Part shown: one piece after another, positions 36,041-49,318 of the stretch
How positions within the stretch are numbered: position 1 is the first letter of the stretch
How the letters are laid out: the number at the start of each line of letters is the position of its first letter
DNA from: Panax quinquefolius
Taxonomy: Eukaryota; Streptophyta; Magnoliopsida; Apiales; Araliaceae
NCBI GenBank assembly: GCA_020205615.1
Contig: CM035156.1
Span: 15,837,128-15,901,127, forward strand
Length of the DNA stretch: 64,000 nucleotides
Direction of reading: 5' to 3'
The notes under the pieces: model-generated
Told to the model about the DNA's origin: nothing
The model's input: the letters and a program-made list of their open reading frames with translations, nothing else
Database searches by the model: none
Program-made: the position numbers and the translations under genes

Positions 36041-37066
36041 AGAGTGGTTACCATTTTTTCCGTTTGTTTCTTTCTCCGCTGGTTATCGTTATTCTGTTGA
36101 CTGCTATCTCTGGTATGATCCTGGTTATGGTCCCTCGGTTGAACATACTCGTTATCTCGCTTTCTAACAATTGAGCCTCATTAACAACATCCTGAATAGA
36201 GAGAAATTTATGAGAAATGAGATCTTGGACGTATCTTAAGGGTTTCAAACCTCTAAGAAACATCCACGTCATACGTTCCTCATTCTCCACCAAATGAGGT
36301 GCAAACACGGATAACTCTGCAAACTTTGCCTCATCTTGAGACACCGTCGTATTTGTTTTGTTCTAATCGATGAACTCCACTTCCTTCATATAGCGAACAC
36401 TTTCGGAAAGTATTTATCATTAAATAGCTTACGAAATGTCTCCCAAGACATCTTGAGAAGTTGGTGGATGGAGTACGCTTCACAGACTCCCCAGATGATC
36501 GCCTTCGCCATACGAAACATAAAGGTGGCGAATGGAACCTTCTGTTCTCCGTGCATCCTAAGACATCGAATATCTTGGTAATTTGCTTGACCCATGTTTT
36601 TACGCCATGATCGGATCTAGCTTTCCCTTAAATTCTGGTGGTCCCAACTCTTTGAAATCGCTTGGCGTGACAACCCGTGAATTCATATCATTTCCTCCTG
36701 TATTTTGAACACAAGTTTTCCTCGTTTGATTTTGCATGAATCGCAAAAAGCTTCTAAACATCCCTCGTTCATCAATTTTGCTTCGGTGGTGTTGTTCACA
36801 AGAGGAACATTGCCACTGTTACGCGCGCTCTCCTCGTTGGTGAGTACAAAGGCGTCTCCACGGTCTCATTTCCATTGTTAATATTCCGACATTCTCAAAT
36901 CATCGTCATAAAACAAGGGTTAATTAAGGAAATCAATATATCACATAATATCCCTATATCTTGACCAACTAACAAATAAGCTCGGTGGGACACACCAAAT
37001 GAAGGATTTACTCGTCTCTCCCCTCCTAGTTCTATTCCCCGATTTCTCCAGAGATCATATCCCTAA
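36041..37066 (-). pseudogene. Minus-strand gag fragment of the host element
   Basis: On the minus strand this runs from the leader (AGGGATATGATCTC, the stretch next to the PBS) into gag: KVPFATFM, MSWETFRKLFNDKYFPKVF, then ELSVFAPHLVENEERMTWMF and QDLISHKF. It breaks at 36041 exactly where the plus-strand LTR ends in CA, inside a GGTAACCACTC gag sequence. I infer that the plus-strand element inserted in this minus-strand relative and that flanking pol DNA was later lost. Confidence 0.75.
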
Positions 37067-38183
37067 TGTAAGACCCCGAATTTTATGAAATAAAAGTATT
37101 CAATTTTTTTTATTTACTATTCATGAGTTCTTATTCATGAGTTCTTATTCATGAGTTCTTATTCACGAGTTCTTATTCACGAGTTACTATTCACGAGTAC
37201 TATTCATGAAGCATGATAATTTTTTTTTAAGAAGGCATTACTCGATAATTGTTACGATAATTCTTGTTCGATATTTTATTTTATTGATTCAATAATTGCT
37301 ACGTTGATATTTTATATATTATTTGTTGTTTTAATAATTGTCACTTCTACGATATTTTCCATTATCGAACAATAATTCATATTATCTGAATAATATTATT
37401 AGAAAACATTATTGGCAATGTCTAGAAAGTTACTGTCAAGGAGAGGTTTGGTCACTAATTACTTGCGCCATGATAGGAGAGATCTTTATTGAAAGCCCCT
37501 CTTTCTGCAGGGAGCTGCTTGGTTGTCATTATTGTGATTACGTAATATTATTTGTGAATAATTAATTATTGATTAATATGATAAGGAAAATATTCATTTT
37601 ATGTGGATATAGATGGAAAAAATTTTAAAGTGACAATTGTTGAAAATTAATATTTTATCTTTTTACGATAAAATAATTCATTTAAATATATTATTTTAAT
37701 AATATAATAATGGTGATATTTTTACAATGAATGTGGAATATGTGAGTATATGAGGAGGAAGAGTATTTTTGTGGCATTAAATGATTAACACATGTTTTGT
37801 GTGTCGGTGGACCCCATTTCTTGGTGAAATTTGATTATAGCTGTAAAATTGCCCGTTTGTGGATTTGATTCGATTTACTGTTTGGAATTTGGAAAAACTT
37901 TCTTCTGCAAGTTGTAGAGAATTGAATTTCCTATAAAAACACACGAGATTCAATTTTCTAACAAAAGGGATATTTATTATGAATTATTGAAGTTTTGGGG
38001 TTCCAAAATAATTGATTTTGGAAGTTTTAATTATTTATATTAACAAAAACGTTTTTTCAATGTGTGGGCCTCATTTTGCATGTGTGCAATTGCTAAATTC
38101 TGGATTCAAAAGTGTGCATAGAAAATTTATAATATATATTATTATTTTAATAAATTTTACTACTTTGGTGTTCTAGTATTTTC

Positions 38184-38191
38184 TATAAATA
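38184..38191 (+). promoter_or_regulatory. TATA box of array LTR A
   Basis: TATAAATA in the conserved context TTCTATAAATAGG. The same box lies at 42372-42379, 46596-46603 and 50763-50770 in the other array LTRs, and at 27695, 34530 and 57714 in the shorter LTRs. It marks the U3/R boundary, placing the splice-like segment and the hairpin minisatellite inside the transcript. Confidence 0.7.
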
Positions 38192-38347
38192 GGTGCTTGG
38201 GTTAGAATTGAAAATCACACCGAAGCTGAAGTTTTCTCTCTCTATATTATCGGCGTATTCTTGTGAGTATTTTGAGTATACTTTGAGTATTGTTATCTGA
38301 TTGCAAGTTAGATTCGGCGTTATTCCATCGAAATCTTTTCTTTTGAG

Positions 38348-39150
38348 GTAAGGGATAGTAAAGGATTTTAAGGGTGATTATGTTTTTCAGTTTTGTATTT
38401 TTCGAAACTTCAAAAATTCTGGAAAAATTTGAAATGATATTTTGATGAGTTTTGTAGATTGTGTCCAAAAATGGCGATTTTGGATATATAGATTAGGAGT
38501 TATGGATTTTATGAGAAAAACTATTTTAAAAGTAACTATTTATAACTCCTTGTGATTAACTCCAAAATTGATGAAATTTTTATTGGGAGTACATCTATAT
38601 AATATCAGTATACCGTGTAAATTTCAAATTGTTGGATAAAAGTATAATTTATGATAAATGTTTAAATATTCGGTGGTTTTGGCCATATGAAAAATAGTAA
38701 ATGAATTTTAAAAATTTGAGAAAATATATATTCAATATGGGACTATATTATACTAAATCCCAGAAAAGAAATATTTTTGGAACTGATTTGGTATTTTCAT
38801 GAAAATGTTCTAGTTATAAGTAAATGAATTAAATATGTTATGTGAAGTAAGAAAATTGGAAAATATGATTTATTGCTTGAGAATCATATATAGAGGTATA
38901 TCTGAGATTTTATGAGGGTTTTGGTTAATGATGATGAAATCTTATGAGTTTGGCATTTTAGATGATTAAATGCATTAATTATTAAAGTGTAAATAATTGG
39001 ATTAAATTATTTATAAGTTTAAGAAATGATTAAAATATTATTATAATATTAATAATATTAGATTATGAGATTTCTAAGTGATTTATAACATTTGGATTAA
39101 GGTGTTATAAATATGGATATGAATTTTATTATGAAACTTTATCTTTTTAG
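38348..39150 (+). other. Intron-like segment in the array LTR leader, 803 bp
   Basis: Bounded by GAG|GTAAGGGATAG and TTATCTTTTTAG|GTAT, a consensus plant donor and a U-rich acceptor, about 160 nt after the TATA box. Equivalent segments: 42538-43345 (808 bp), 46759-47566 (808 bp), 50926-51732 (807 bp). The segment is AT-rich, as plant introns are, and is the best-conserved part of the unit. The shorter LTRs have about 230 bp in the same place. Splicing is not shown. Confidence 0.4.
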
Positions 39151-39550
39151 GTATCGAGATTCTTATGCTTGCGTATACGGTACTATGTACGAAATCACGA
39201 GTCTTATTCACGACAAATTGGTTTCTTCTTTGACCAAATTATCGTTGATTTATGAATCTTACTCTTGAAATTAAAACCATGTTTTGATTATATTATTTTA
39301 TATAACATTCTTATAACCCTAATGATGATATTTCTCTTTGACTTGAGTGTAAAGATGGGTAGATTATTGGTATGATGACCATAGGTTCTCTTTGGCGATG
39401 GTGCAAAAGTTGAATTGTTGGTGGTATGATCATGACCATTGAATTTACATTGAATATTTTTAGCTTAAGTGCAAAGGTGAATTGATCAACATGGTTATAA
39501 TTATTGTTATATAACTTACGAAATGATTATGTATTTCTTTGATATATGAA

Positions 39551-39832
39551 TATCTTTGGCTCGTTGTGCAAAGATGACTTGTTGATGAATATCTTTATTG
39601 AGCTTTGTAGTGCAAAGATGAATTATTGATGAATATCTTTTGCTCGTGTCTGAAAGATGACTTTTTTGTTAAATATCTTTGCTTTGTAGTGCAAGTGCAA
39701 GATGAATTATTGATGAATATCTTTGGCTCGTAATGCAAAGATGACTGTTGTTGAATATCTTTGCACATGTAGTGTAAAGATGAGCTGTTGATGAATATCT
39801 TTGGCCGTGGTGCAGATGAATTTATTAGTATG
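39551..39832 (+). repeat. Hairpin-forming minisatellite in array LTR A
   Basis: About seven units of 35-42 bp, each starting near GAATATCTTTGGC and ending GCAAAGATGA. ATCTTTG and CAAAGAT within one unit are complementary, so each can fold into a 7-bp stem with a loop of about 9-12 nt. Counterparts: 43749-44012, 47969-48240, 52129-52391, and shorter sets in the other LTRs (28419-28682, 35266-35500, 58285-58432 and, inverted, 24403-24530 and 59297-59436). Confidence 0.75.
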
Positions 39833-40888
39833 ATTATGAGCAGGGCTGTGATTTGGTATAACCATGATCTTTGATGTTTGGTAGGTAAAGGCGGTGATGA
39901 AAATTATCTTAAATCTGGATGAAGAAGAGGAATTTAGAACTACGATTATGATTATGAGTTATACATGTGATTGTGGAAAGAATTGTTGATTGATGTTACG
40001 AGGATAAAACATTGTTGGTGGACTTTTAACATGGAGAAGATAATAGATTTTATAGTCTATTTGACTCTTCTAATGGATTGCTCGTTTCATTTGCAACTAT
40101 GGTTGAAAAGTTTTATCATCTACCATATGTTCTAAATCTACGATTTATTCTTGATGAAGACTATTGATAATTTATTTATCTTTAGTCATAATATTCTTTT
40201 CTGAGCTAGTTGTGCTCACCCTTTTGTTTCACAATTCCTTTCGGGTAATAAAAGTATAAATTTGGGTCGGCGGGGATAGCGAGGGAATAGAATGGTGGTA
40301 CATAGATGTTGAGGGTGAGGTGAATTTAACTTGGAAGGGTGTTTTGCCACTTTATCATACAAGATGTCTAATGACATCTGACCTCGTGTCATCATAAGAC
40401 ATGGTTGTGCTCATCCACTTCTTTGAGTATATTTACAAGCACTACCTATATAATCTTGGTGTTTGTTTGGAGTATAATACCCAATTAGAGGCGATGGAGA
40501 TAATGATATGTCGAGAAAGACTCACCATTGGGAAGAATATGATAGTAATCTTCTCGTTTTTCTTTGGGGTCTATTAGATTGACGAGGATAATTACGTGGC
40601 CATATGATATCTACCATAACCTAAAAGCATGGCCTCCCATATACGAAGGTTTCTTGAGCACTTCCAAAGATTCTAATTTCTAAAAGCAGGTTTTGACTAT
40701 ACCTTTATGTAAGGTGTCATTGTGACGTCTTCTGATTGGTATATATTTGTATCGAAACTCACGACATATGTGTTGTTGTATTTTTACGACAATTGTTGTA
40801 ATAAAGTTGTAGTTGTTTTTAATACCATATATTTGGCGACTCGAGAATGGGTTGGATGGAATGGACCTATTTTGGGGTTGGAATTACA

Positions 40889-41215
40889 TTTGATATCGAG
40901 CTTAGGGATATGATCTCTGGCGGAGATCGGGATTAGAACTAGGAGGAGAGATGAGTAAATCCTTATTTAGTGTATCCTACTTAAGCTTATTTGTTGGTCG
41001 ATCGTAATATCGGGATATTATGTGATATATTAATTTGTTAAATTAACCCTTATTTTGAAAATTGTATTCTAGAATGATATAAAATACGGGAGATGAAGCG
41101 ATGGAGAAATCATGATGATGGGGAGATAGAATGCGAAATGAAAACAAGGTATTCTCAACTCTTTGAAATACCGAATGCGTAAATTTAGGGGACGAAATTT
41201 CATAAGGAGGGAGAT
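40889..41215 (+). other. Array internal domain 1, 327 bp
   Basis: Starts with the PBS-like TTTGATATCGAGCTTAGG and ends with GGGGACGAAATTTCATAAGG plus the polypurine tract AGGGAGAT before LTR B. The end resembles the last codons of pol in the autonomous relative (33160-33189), so it looks like an element deleted from just past the PBS to the end of pol. No coding capacity. Confidence 0.85.
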
Positions 41216-44200
41216 TGTAAGACCGAATTTTATGAAATAAAAGTATTCAATTTTTTTAATTACTATTAATGATTCTTATTTATTAAGTTATTATTCATGA
41301 TTCTTATTCATTATTCACGATTCTTTTTTAGGAGTTCTTATTCACGAGTTCTTATTCACGATGTCATTCGATTATTCACGAGTCTTATTAATGAGCATGA
41401 TAATTTTTTTTTTTGAAGGCATTACTCGATAATTATTACGATAATTCTTGTTCAATATTTTATTTTATTGATTCGATAATTGCTACGTTGATATTTTATA
41501 TTATTGTTGTTTTAATAATTGTCACTACTGATATTTTCCATTATCGAAGCAATAATTCATATTATCTGAATAATATTATTAGAAAACATTATTGGCGATG
41601 TCTAGAAAGTTACATCTAAGGAGAGGTTTGGTCACCTAATTGCTTGGCATGATGAAGGAGAAATCTTTATTGGAAAGCCCTCTTTCTGAGGAGCTGCTGG
41701 GTTGTCATTATTGTGATTACGTAATATTATTTGTGAATAATTAATTATTGATTTTTATGATGAGGAAAATATTCATTTTATGTGGATATAGATGGAGAAA
41801 ATTTTTAAAGTGACAATTGTTGAAAATTAATATTTTATCTTTTTACGATAAAATAATTCATTTAAATATATTATTTTAATAATATAATAATGGTGATATT
41901 TTTACAATGAATGTGGAATATATGAGTATATGAGGAGGAAGAGTATTTTTGTGGCATTAAATAATTAACACATGTTTTGTGTGTCGGTGGACCCCATTTC
42001 TTGGTTGAAATTTGATTATAGCTTAATAAAATCGCTTGGTTTGTGGATTTGGTCGATTTACATTTGGAATTTGGAAAAACTTTCTTCTGCAAAGTTGTAG
42101 AAATTGAATTTCCTATAAAAACTCATGAGATTCAATTTTTCTAACAAAAGGGATATTTATTATGAATTATTGAAGTTTTGGGGTTCCAAAAATAATTGAT
42201 TTTGGAAGTTTTAAATATTTATATTAACAAAAACGTTTTTTTTGATGTGTGGGCCTCATTTTGCATGTGTGCAATTGCTAAATTCTGGATTCAAAAAGTG
42301 TGCGTAGAAATTTATAATATATATTATTATTTTAATAAATTTTACTACTTTTGGTGTTAAAGTATTTTCTCTATAAATAGGGTCTTGGGTTAGAATTGAA
42401 AATCACACGAAAGCTGAAGTTTTCTCTCTCTATATTATCGGCGTATTCTTGTGAGTATTTTGAGTATACTTTGAGTATTGTTATACGGTGCAAGTTAGAT
42501 TCGGCGTTATTCCAATCAAATCTTTTTCTCTTTTGAGGTAAGGGATAGTAAAGGATTTTAAGGGTTATTATGTTTTTTAGTTTTGTATTTTTTCTGAACC
42601 TTCAAAAATTCTGGAAAAATTTGAAATGATATTTTGATGAGTTTTGTAGATTGTGTCCAAAAATGGCGATTTTGGATGTATAGATTAGGAGTTATGGATT
42701 TTATGAGAAAAACTATTTTAAAAGTAACTATTTATAACTCCTTGTGATTAACTCCAAAATTGATGAAATTTTTATTGGGAGTACATCTATATAATATCAG
42801 TATACCGTGTAAATTTCAGAATTTTTGGATAAAAGTATAATTTATGATAAATGTTTAAATATTCGGTGGTTTTGGCCATAACGAAAAATAGTAAATGAAT
42901 TTTTAAAATTTTGAGAAAAATATATTTCAATATGGGACTATGTTATACTAAATCCCAGAAAAGAAATATTTTTGGAACTGATTTGGTATTTTTCATGAAA
43001 ATGTTCTAGTTATGAGTAAATGAATTAAATATGTTATGTGAAGTAAGAAAATTGGAAAATATGATTTATTGGCTTGAGAATCATATATGAGGTATATCTG
43101 ATTTTTATGAGGGTTTTGGTTAATGATGATGAAATCTTATGAGTTTGGCATTTTAGATGATTAAATGCATTAATTATTAAAGTGTAAATAATTGGATTAA
43201 ATTATTTATAAGTTTAAGAAATGATTAAAATATTATTATAATATTAATAATATTAGATTATGAGATTTCTAAGTGATTTATAACATTTGGATTAAGGTGT
43301 TATAAATATGGATATGAATTTTATTATGAAACTTTATCTTTTTAGTATAGAGAGTTCTTATGCGCGTATCACGGTACTATATGTCTGAATACGAGAGTCT
43401 TATTCACGACAAATTGGTTTCTTCTTTGACCAAATTATCGTTGATTTATGAATCTTACTCTTGAAATTAAAACCATGTTTTGATTATATTATTTTTATAT
43501 AACATTCTTATAACCACAATGATGATATTTCTCTTTGACTTGAGTGTAAAGATGGGTAGATTATTGGTATGATCGTGACTATAGGTTCTCTTTGGCGATG
43601 GTGCAAAAGTTGAATTGTTGGTTGGTATGATCATGACCATTGAATTTACAATTGAATATTTTTAGCTTAAGTGTGCAAAGGTGAATTGATCAACATGGTT
43701 ATAATTATTGTTATATAACCACGAAATGATTATGTATTTCTTTGATATATGAATATCTTTGGCTCGTTGTGCAAAAGATGACTTGTTGATGAATATCTTA
43801 GCTTTGTAGTGCAAAGATGAATTATTGATGAATATCTTTTGCTCGTAATCTGAAGATGACTTTGTTGAATATCTTTGCTTTAAGATGTTAGTGAAGATGA
43901 ATTATTGATGAATATCTTTGGCTCGTAATCTGAAGATGACTTTTGTTGTTGAATATCTTTGCTTTGTAGTGTAAAGATGAATGTTGATGAATATCTTTGG
44001 CCGTGGTGCAAAGATGAATTTATTAATATGATTATGAGCAGGGCGTGATTTGGTATAACCATGATGATTTTGATGTTTGAGGTAAAGGCGGTGATGAAAT
44101 TATCTTAGTCTGGATGAGAAGAGAATTTAGAATCTACATTATGATTATGATTATGAGTTATTCATGTGATTGTGGAAAGGGAATTGTTGATTGATGTTAC

Positions 44201-45092
44201 GAGGATAAAACATTGTTGGTGGACTTTTAACATGGAAAGATAATAGATTTTATGGTCTATTTGACTCTTTAATGGATTGCTTTCGTTCATTTGCAACTAT
44301 GGTTGAAAAGTTTTATCATCTACCATATGTTCTAAATCTACGATTTATTCTTGATGAAGACTATTGATAATTTATTTATCTTTAGTCATAATATTCTTTT
44401 CTTGAGCTAGTTGTGCTCACCCTTTTGTTCCAATTCCTTTCGGGTAATAAAAGTATATTTGGAATTCGGCGGGGGATAGCGAGGGAATAGAATGGTGATC
44501 TATAGATGTTGAGGGTGAGGTGAATTTAACTTGGAAGGGTGTTTTGCCACTTTATCATACAAGATGTCTAAATGACACAACCTCGTGTCATCATAAGACA
44601 TGGTTGTGCTCATCCACTTCTTTGAGTATATTTACAAAGCCTTACTATATAATCTTGGTGTTTGTTTGGAGTATAATACCCAATTAGAGGCGAGTGGAGA
44701 TAATGATATGTCGAAGAAGACTCACCATTGGGAAGAATATGATAGTAATCTTCTCGTTTTTTCTTTGGGGTCTATTAGATTGACGAGGATAATTACGTGG
44801 CCATATGATATCTACCATAACCTAAAAGCATGGCCTCCCATATATACGAAGGTTTCATGAGCACTTCCCAAAGATTCTAATTTCTAAACAGCAGTTTTTG
44901 ACTATACCTTTATGTAAGGTGTCATTGTGACGTCTTCTGATTGGTATATATTTGTATCAAACTCACGACATATGTGTTGTTGTATTTTGCACGACAATTG
45001 TTGTAATAAAGTTGTAGTTGTTTTTAGTACCATATATTTGGCGACTTCGAAATGGGTTGGATGGAATGGACCTATTTTGGGGTTACGTTACA
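41216..45092 (+). repeat. Array LTR B, 3.88 kb
   Basis: Begins TGTAAGACCGAATTTTATG and ends GTTACGTTACA. Same layout as LTR A: TATA at 42372, intron-like segment 42538-43345, hairpin minisatellite 43749-44012. Bounded on both sides by complete internal domains, it is one of two undamaged interior copies. Confidence 0.9.
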
Positions 45093-45418
45093 TTTGGTAT
45101 CGAGCTTAGGGATATGATCTGGCGCGAGATCGGGATTAGAACTAGGAGGAGAGATGAGTAAATCCTTATTAGTGTATCTACTTAAGCTTATTTGTTGGTC
45201 GGTCGTAATATCGGGATATTATGTGATATATTAATTTGTTAAATTAACCCTTATTTTGAAGTTTGTATTCTAGAATGATATAAAATATACGAGGAGATGA
45301 AGCGATGGAGAAATCATGATGGCGGGGAGATAGAATCAAAAATGAAAACAAGGTATTCTCAACTCTTTGAAATACCGTGCGTAAATTTTTGGGGACGAAA
45401 TTTCATAAGGAGGGAGAT
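45093..45418 (+). other. Array internal domain 2, 326 bp
   Basis: PBS-like TTTGGTATCGAGCTTAGGGA at the left, polypurine tract AAGGAGGGAGAT at the right. This copy is closest to the canonical TGGTATCAGAGC PBS, lacking only one base. Confidence 0.85.
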
Positions 45419-48400
45419 TGTAAGACCGAATTTTATGAAATAAAAGTATTCAATTTTTTTATTCTTATTTAAGTAAAGTTAAATTATTAAGTTATTCTTA
45501 TATAGGTTTCTTATTCACGAGTTATTATTCAATATTCATTTATATTAGTTTGATTCACGAGTTATTATTCACGATTCTTATTCTTATTCACGATTCTTAT
45601 TCACGAGTACTATTAATGAAGCATGATAATTTTTTTTTGATTGAAGGCATTACTCGATAATTATTACGATAATTCTTTATTCGATATTTTATTTTATTGA
45701 TTCGATAATTGCTACGTTGATATTTTATATTATTGTTGTTTTAATAATTGTCATTACGATGATATTTTTCATTATCGAAGCGATAATTCATATTATCTGA
45801 ATAATATTATTAGAAAACATTATTGGCAATGTCTAGAAAGTTACATCTGGAGAGGTTTGGTCACTAATTGCGCAGCCCGATGAGAGAAATCTTTATTGGA
45901 AAGCCCCTCTTTCTGAGGAGCTGCTTTGGTTGTCATTATTGTGATTACGTAATATTATTTGTGAATAATTAATTATTGATTTATATGATAAGGAAAATAT
46001 TCATTTTATGTGGATATAGATGGAAAAAATTTTAAAAGTGACAATTGTTGAAAATTAATATTTTATCTTTTTACGATAAAATAATTCATTTAAATATATT
46101 ATTTTAATAATATAATAATGGTGATATTTTTTACAATGAATGTGGAATATATGAGTATATGAGGAGGAAGAGTATTTTTGTGGCATTAAATGATTAACAC
46201 ATGTTTTTGTGTGTTGGGTGGACCCCATTTCTTGGTGAAATTTGATTATAGCTTTGTAAAATCGTTGGTTTTGTGGATTTGGTCGATTTACATTTGGAAT
46301 TTGGAAAAACTTTCTTACGCAAAGTTGTAGAAATTGAATTTCCTATAAAAACACATGATTCAATTTTCTAATAAAAGGGATATTTATTATGAATTATTGA
46401 AGTTTTGGGGTTCCAAAATAATTGATTTTGGAAGTTTTAAATATTTATATTAACAAAAACGTTTTTTCAATGTGTTTGGAACCTCATTTTGCATGTGTGC
46501 AATTGCTAAATTCTGGATTCAAAAGTGTGCATAGAATTTTATATATATATTATTATTATATTAAATTTTACTACTTTGGTGTTACAAGTATTTTCTATAA
46601 ATAGGGTCTTGGGTTAGAATTGAAAATCACACGAAAGCTGAAGTTTTCTCTCTCTATATTATCGGCGTATTCTTGTGAGTATTTTGAGTATACTTTGAGT
46701 ATTGTTATCTGATGCAAGTTAGATTCATATTATTCGATCGAAATCTTTCTTTTTTGAGGTAAGGGATAGTAAAGGGATTTTAAGGGTTATTATGTTTTTT
46801 AGTTTTGTATTTTTTCTAAACCTTCAAAATTCTGGAAAAATTTGAAATGATATTTTGATGAGTTTTGTAGATTGTGTCCAAAATGGCGATTTTTGGATGT
46901 ATAGATTAGGAGTTATGGATTTTATGAGAAAAACTATTTTAAAAGTAACTATTTATAACTCCTTGTGATTAACTCCAAAATTGATGAAATTTTTATTGGG
47001 AGTACATCTATATAATATCAGTATACCGTATAAATTTCAAATTTTTGGATAAAAGTATAATTTATGATAAATGTTTAAATATTCGTTGGTTTTGGCCATA
47101 TGAAAAAAATAGTAAATGAATTTTTAAAATTTTGAGAAAATATATATTCAATATGGGACTATGTTATACTAAATCCCAGAAAAAGAATATTTTTGGAACT
47201 GATTTGGTATTTTTCATGAAAATGTTCTAGTTATGAGTAAATGAATTAAATATGTTATGTGAAGTAAGAAAATTGGAAAATATGATTTATTGGCTTGAGA
47301 ATCATATATGAGGTATATCTGATTTTTATGAGGGGTTTGGTTAATGATGATGAAATCTTATGAGTTTGGCATTTTAGATGATTAAATGCATTAATTATTA
47401 AAGTGTAAATAATTGGATTAAATTATTTATAAGTTTAAGAAATGATTAAAATATTATTATAATATTAATAATATTAGATTATGAGATTTCTAAGTGATTT
47501 ATAACATTTGGATTAAGGTGTTATAAATATGGATATGAATTTTATTATGAAACTTTATCTTTTTAGGTATCGAGGAGATTCTTATGCGCGTATCACGGTC
47601 TTATATATACGAATCTGAGGTCTTATTCACGACAAATTGGTTTCTTCTCGACCAAATTATCGTTGATTTATGAATCTTACTCTTGAAATTAAAACCATGT
47701 TTTGATTATATTATTTTTATATAACATTCTTATAACCTAATGATGATATTTCTCTTTGACTTGAGTGTAAAGATGGGTAGATTATTGGTATGATCGTGAC
47801 TATAGGTTCTCTTTGGCGATGGTGCAAAAGTTGAATTGTTGGTTGTATGATCATGACCATTGAATTTACTGATTGAATATTTTTAGCTTAAGTGCAAGGT
47901 GAATTGATCGACATGGTTATAATTATTGTTATATAACTTACGAAATGATTATGTATTTCTTTGATATATGAATATCTTTGGCTCGTTGTGCAAGATGACT
48001 TGTTGATGAATATCTTAGCACTTTGTGAATAGTGCAAGATGATGAATTATTGATGAATATCTTTTGCTTTTGTAATGAAAGATGACTTTTTGTTGAATAT
48101 CTTTGCTTTGTAGTGCAAAGATGAATTATTGATGAATATCTTTGGCTCGTAATGAAAGATGACTGTTGTTGAATATCTTTGCTTTGTAGTGTAAAGATGA
48201 GCTGTTGATGAATATCTTTGGCGAGTGGTGCAAAGATGAATTTATTAGTATGATTATGAGCAGAGGCGTGATTTGGTATAACCATGATCTTTGATGTTTG
48301 AGGTAAAGGCGGTGATGAAATTATCTTAGTCTTGGATGAGAAGAGAATTTAGAACTACGATTATGATTATGATTATGAGTTATTCATGTGATTGTGGAAA

Positions 48401-49318
48401 GAAATTTGTTGATTGATGTTACGAGGATAAAACATTGTTGGTGGACTTTTAACATGGAAGATAATAGATTTTATAGTCTATTTGACTCTTTTAATGGATT
48501 GCTTTCGTTCATTGCTGACTATGGTTGAAAAGTTTTATCATCTACCATATGTTCTAAATCTACGATTTATTCTTGATGAAGACTATTGATAATTTATTTA
48601 TCTTTAGTCATAATATTCTTTCTTGAAAGCTAGTTGTGCTCACCTTTTTTTCTTCACAATTCCTTTTCGGGTAATAAAAGTATAAATTTGGTCGGCGGGG
48701 ATAGCGAGGGAATAGAATGGTGAATACATAGATGTTGAGGTGAGGTGAATTTAACTTGGAAGGGTGTTTTGCCACTTTATCATACAAGATGTCTAATGAC
48801 ATACACTGACCTCGTGTCATCATAAGACATGGTTGTGCTCATCCACTTCTTGAGTATATTTACAAGCACTACTATATAATCTTGGTGTTTGTTTGGAGTA
48901 TAATACCCAATTAGAGGCAGTGGAGATAATGATATGTCGAAAGACTCACCATTGGGAAGAATATGATAGTAATCTTCTCGTTTTTTCTTTGGGGTCTATT
49001 AGATTGACCAGGATAATTACAATGGCCATATATGATATCTACCGTAACCTAAAAGCATGGCCTCCCATGTATACGAAGGTTTCTTGAGCACTTCCCAAAG
49101 ATTCTAATTTCTAAAAGCAGGTTTTGACTATACCTTTATGTAAGGTGTCATTGTGACGTCTTCTGATTGGTATATATTTGTATCGAAACTCACGACATAT
49201 GTGTTGTTGTATTTTGCCTGACAATTGTTGTAATAAAGTTGTAGTTGTTTTCGTACCATATATTTGGCGACTCGAGAATGGGTTGGATGGAATGGACCTA
49301 TTTTGGGGTTACGTTACA
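45419..49318 (+). repeat. Array LTR C, 3.90 kb
   Basis: Begins TGTAAGACCGAATTTTATG, ends GTTACGTTACA. TATA at 46596, intron-like segment 46759-47566, hairpin minisatellite 47969-48240. The TTCACGAG block near its start (45475-45610) is longer and more irregular than in the other copies. Confidence 0.9.

Larger units (their letters stand above)
37067..40888 (+). repeat. Array LTR A, 3.82 kb
   Basis: Begins TGTAAGACCCCGAATTTTAT and ends TTACA before the PBS-like site. Layout: TTCACGAG repeats (37115-37205), TATAAATA (38184-38191), a donor-like GAG|GTAAGG (38347/38348), an AT-rich conserved segment to an acceptor-like TTTTTAG at 39150, hairpin minisatellite (39551-39832), and a CTCACCC-rich tail. 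It abuts the minus-strand gag fragment without a visible duplication. Confidence 0.9.

Noticed and set aside
36041..37066. Separate host gene on the minus strand
   Set aside because: Its peptides match the gag of the adjacent plus-strand retroelement, so it is retroelement DNA.
39551..39832. CRISPR-like array of short palindromic units
   Set aside because: Spacing parts are themselves related between units and the locus is an LTR; this is a minisatellite with internal complementarity.
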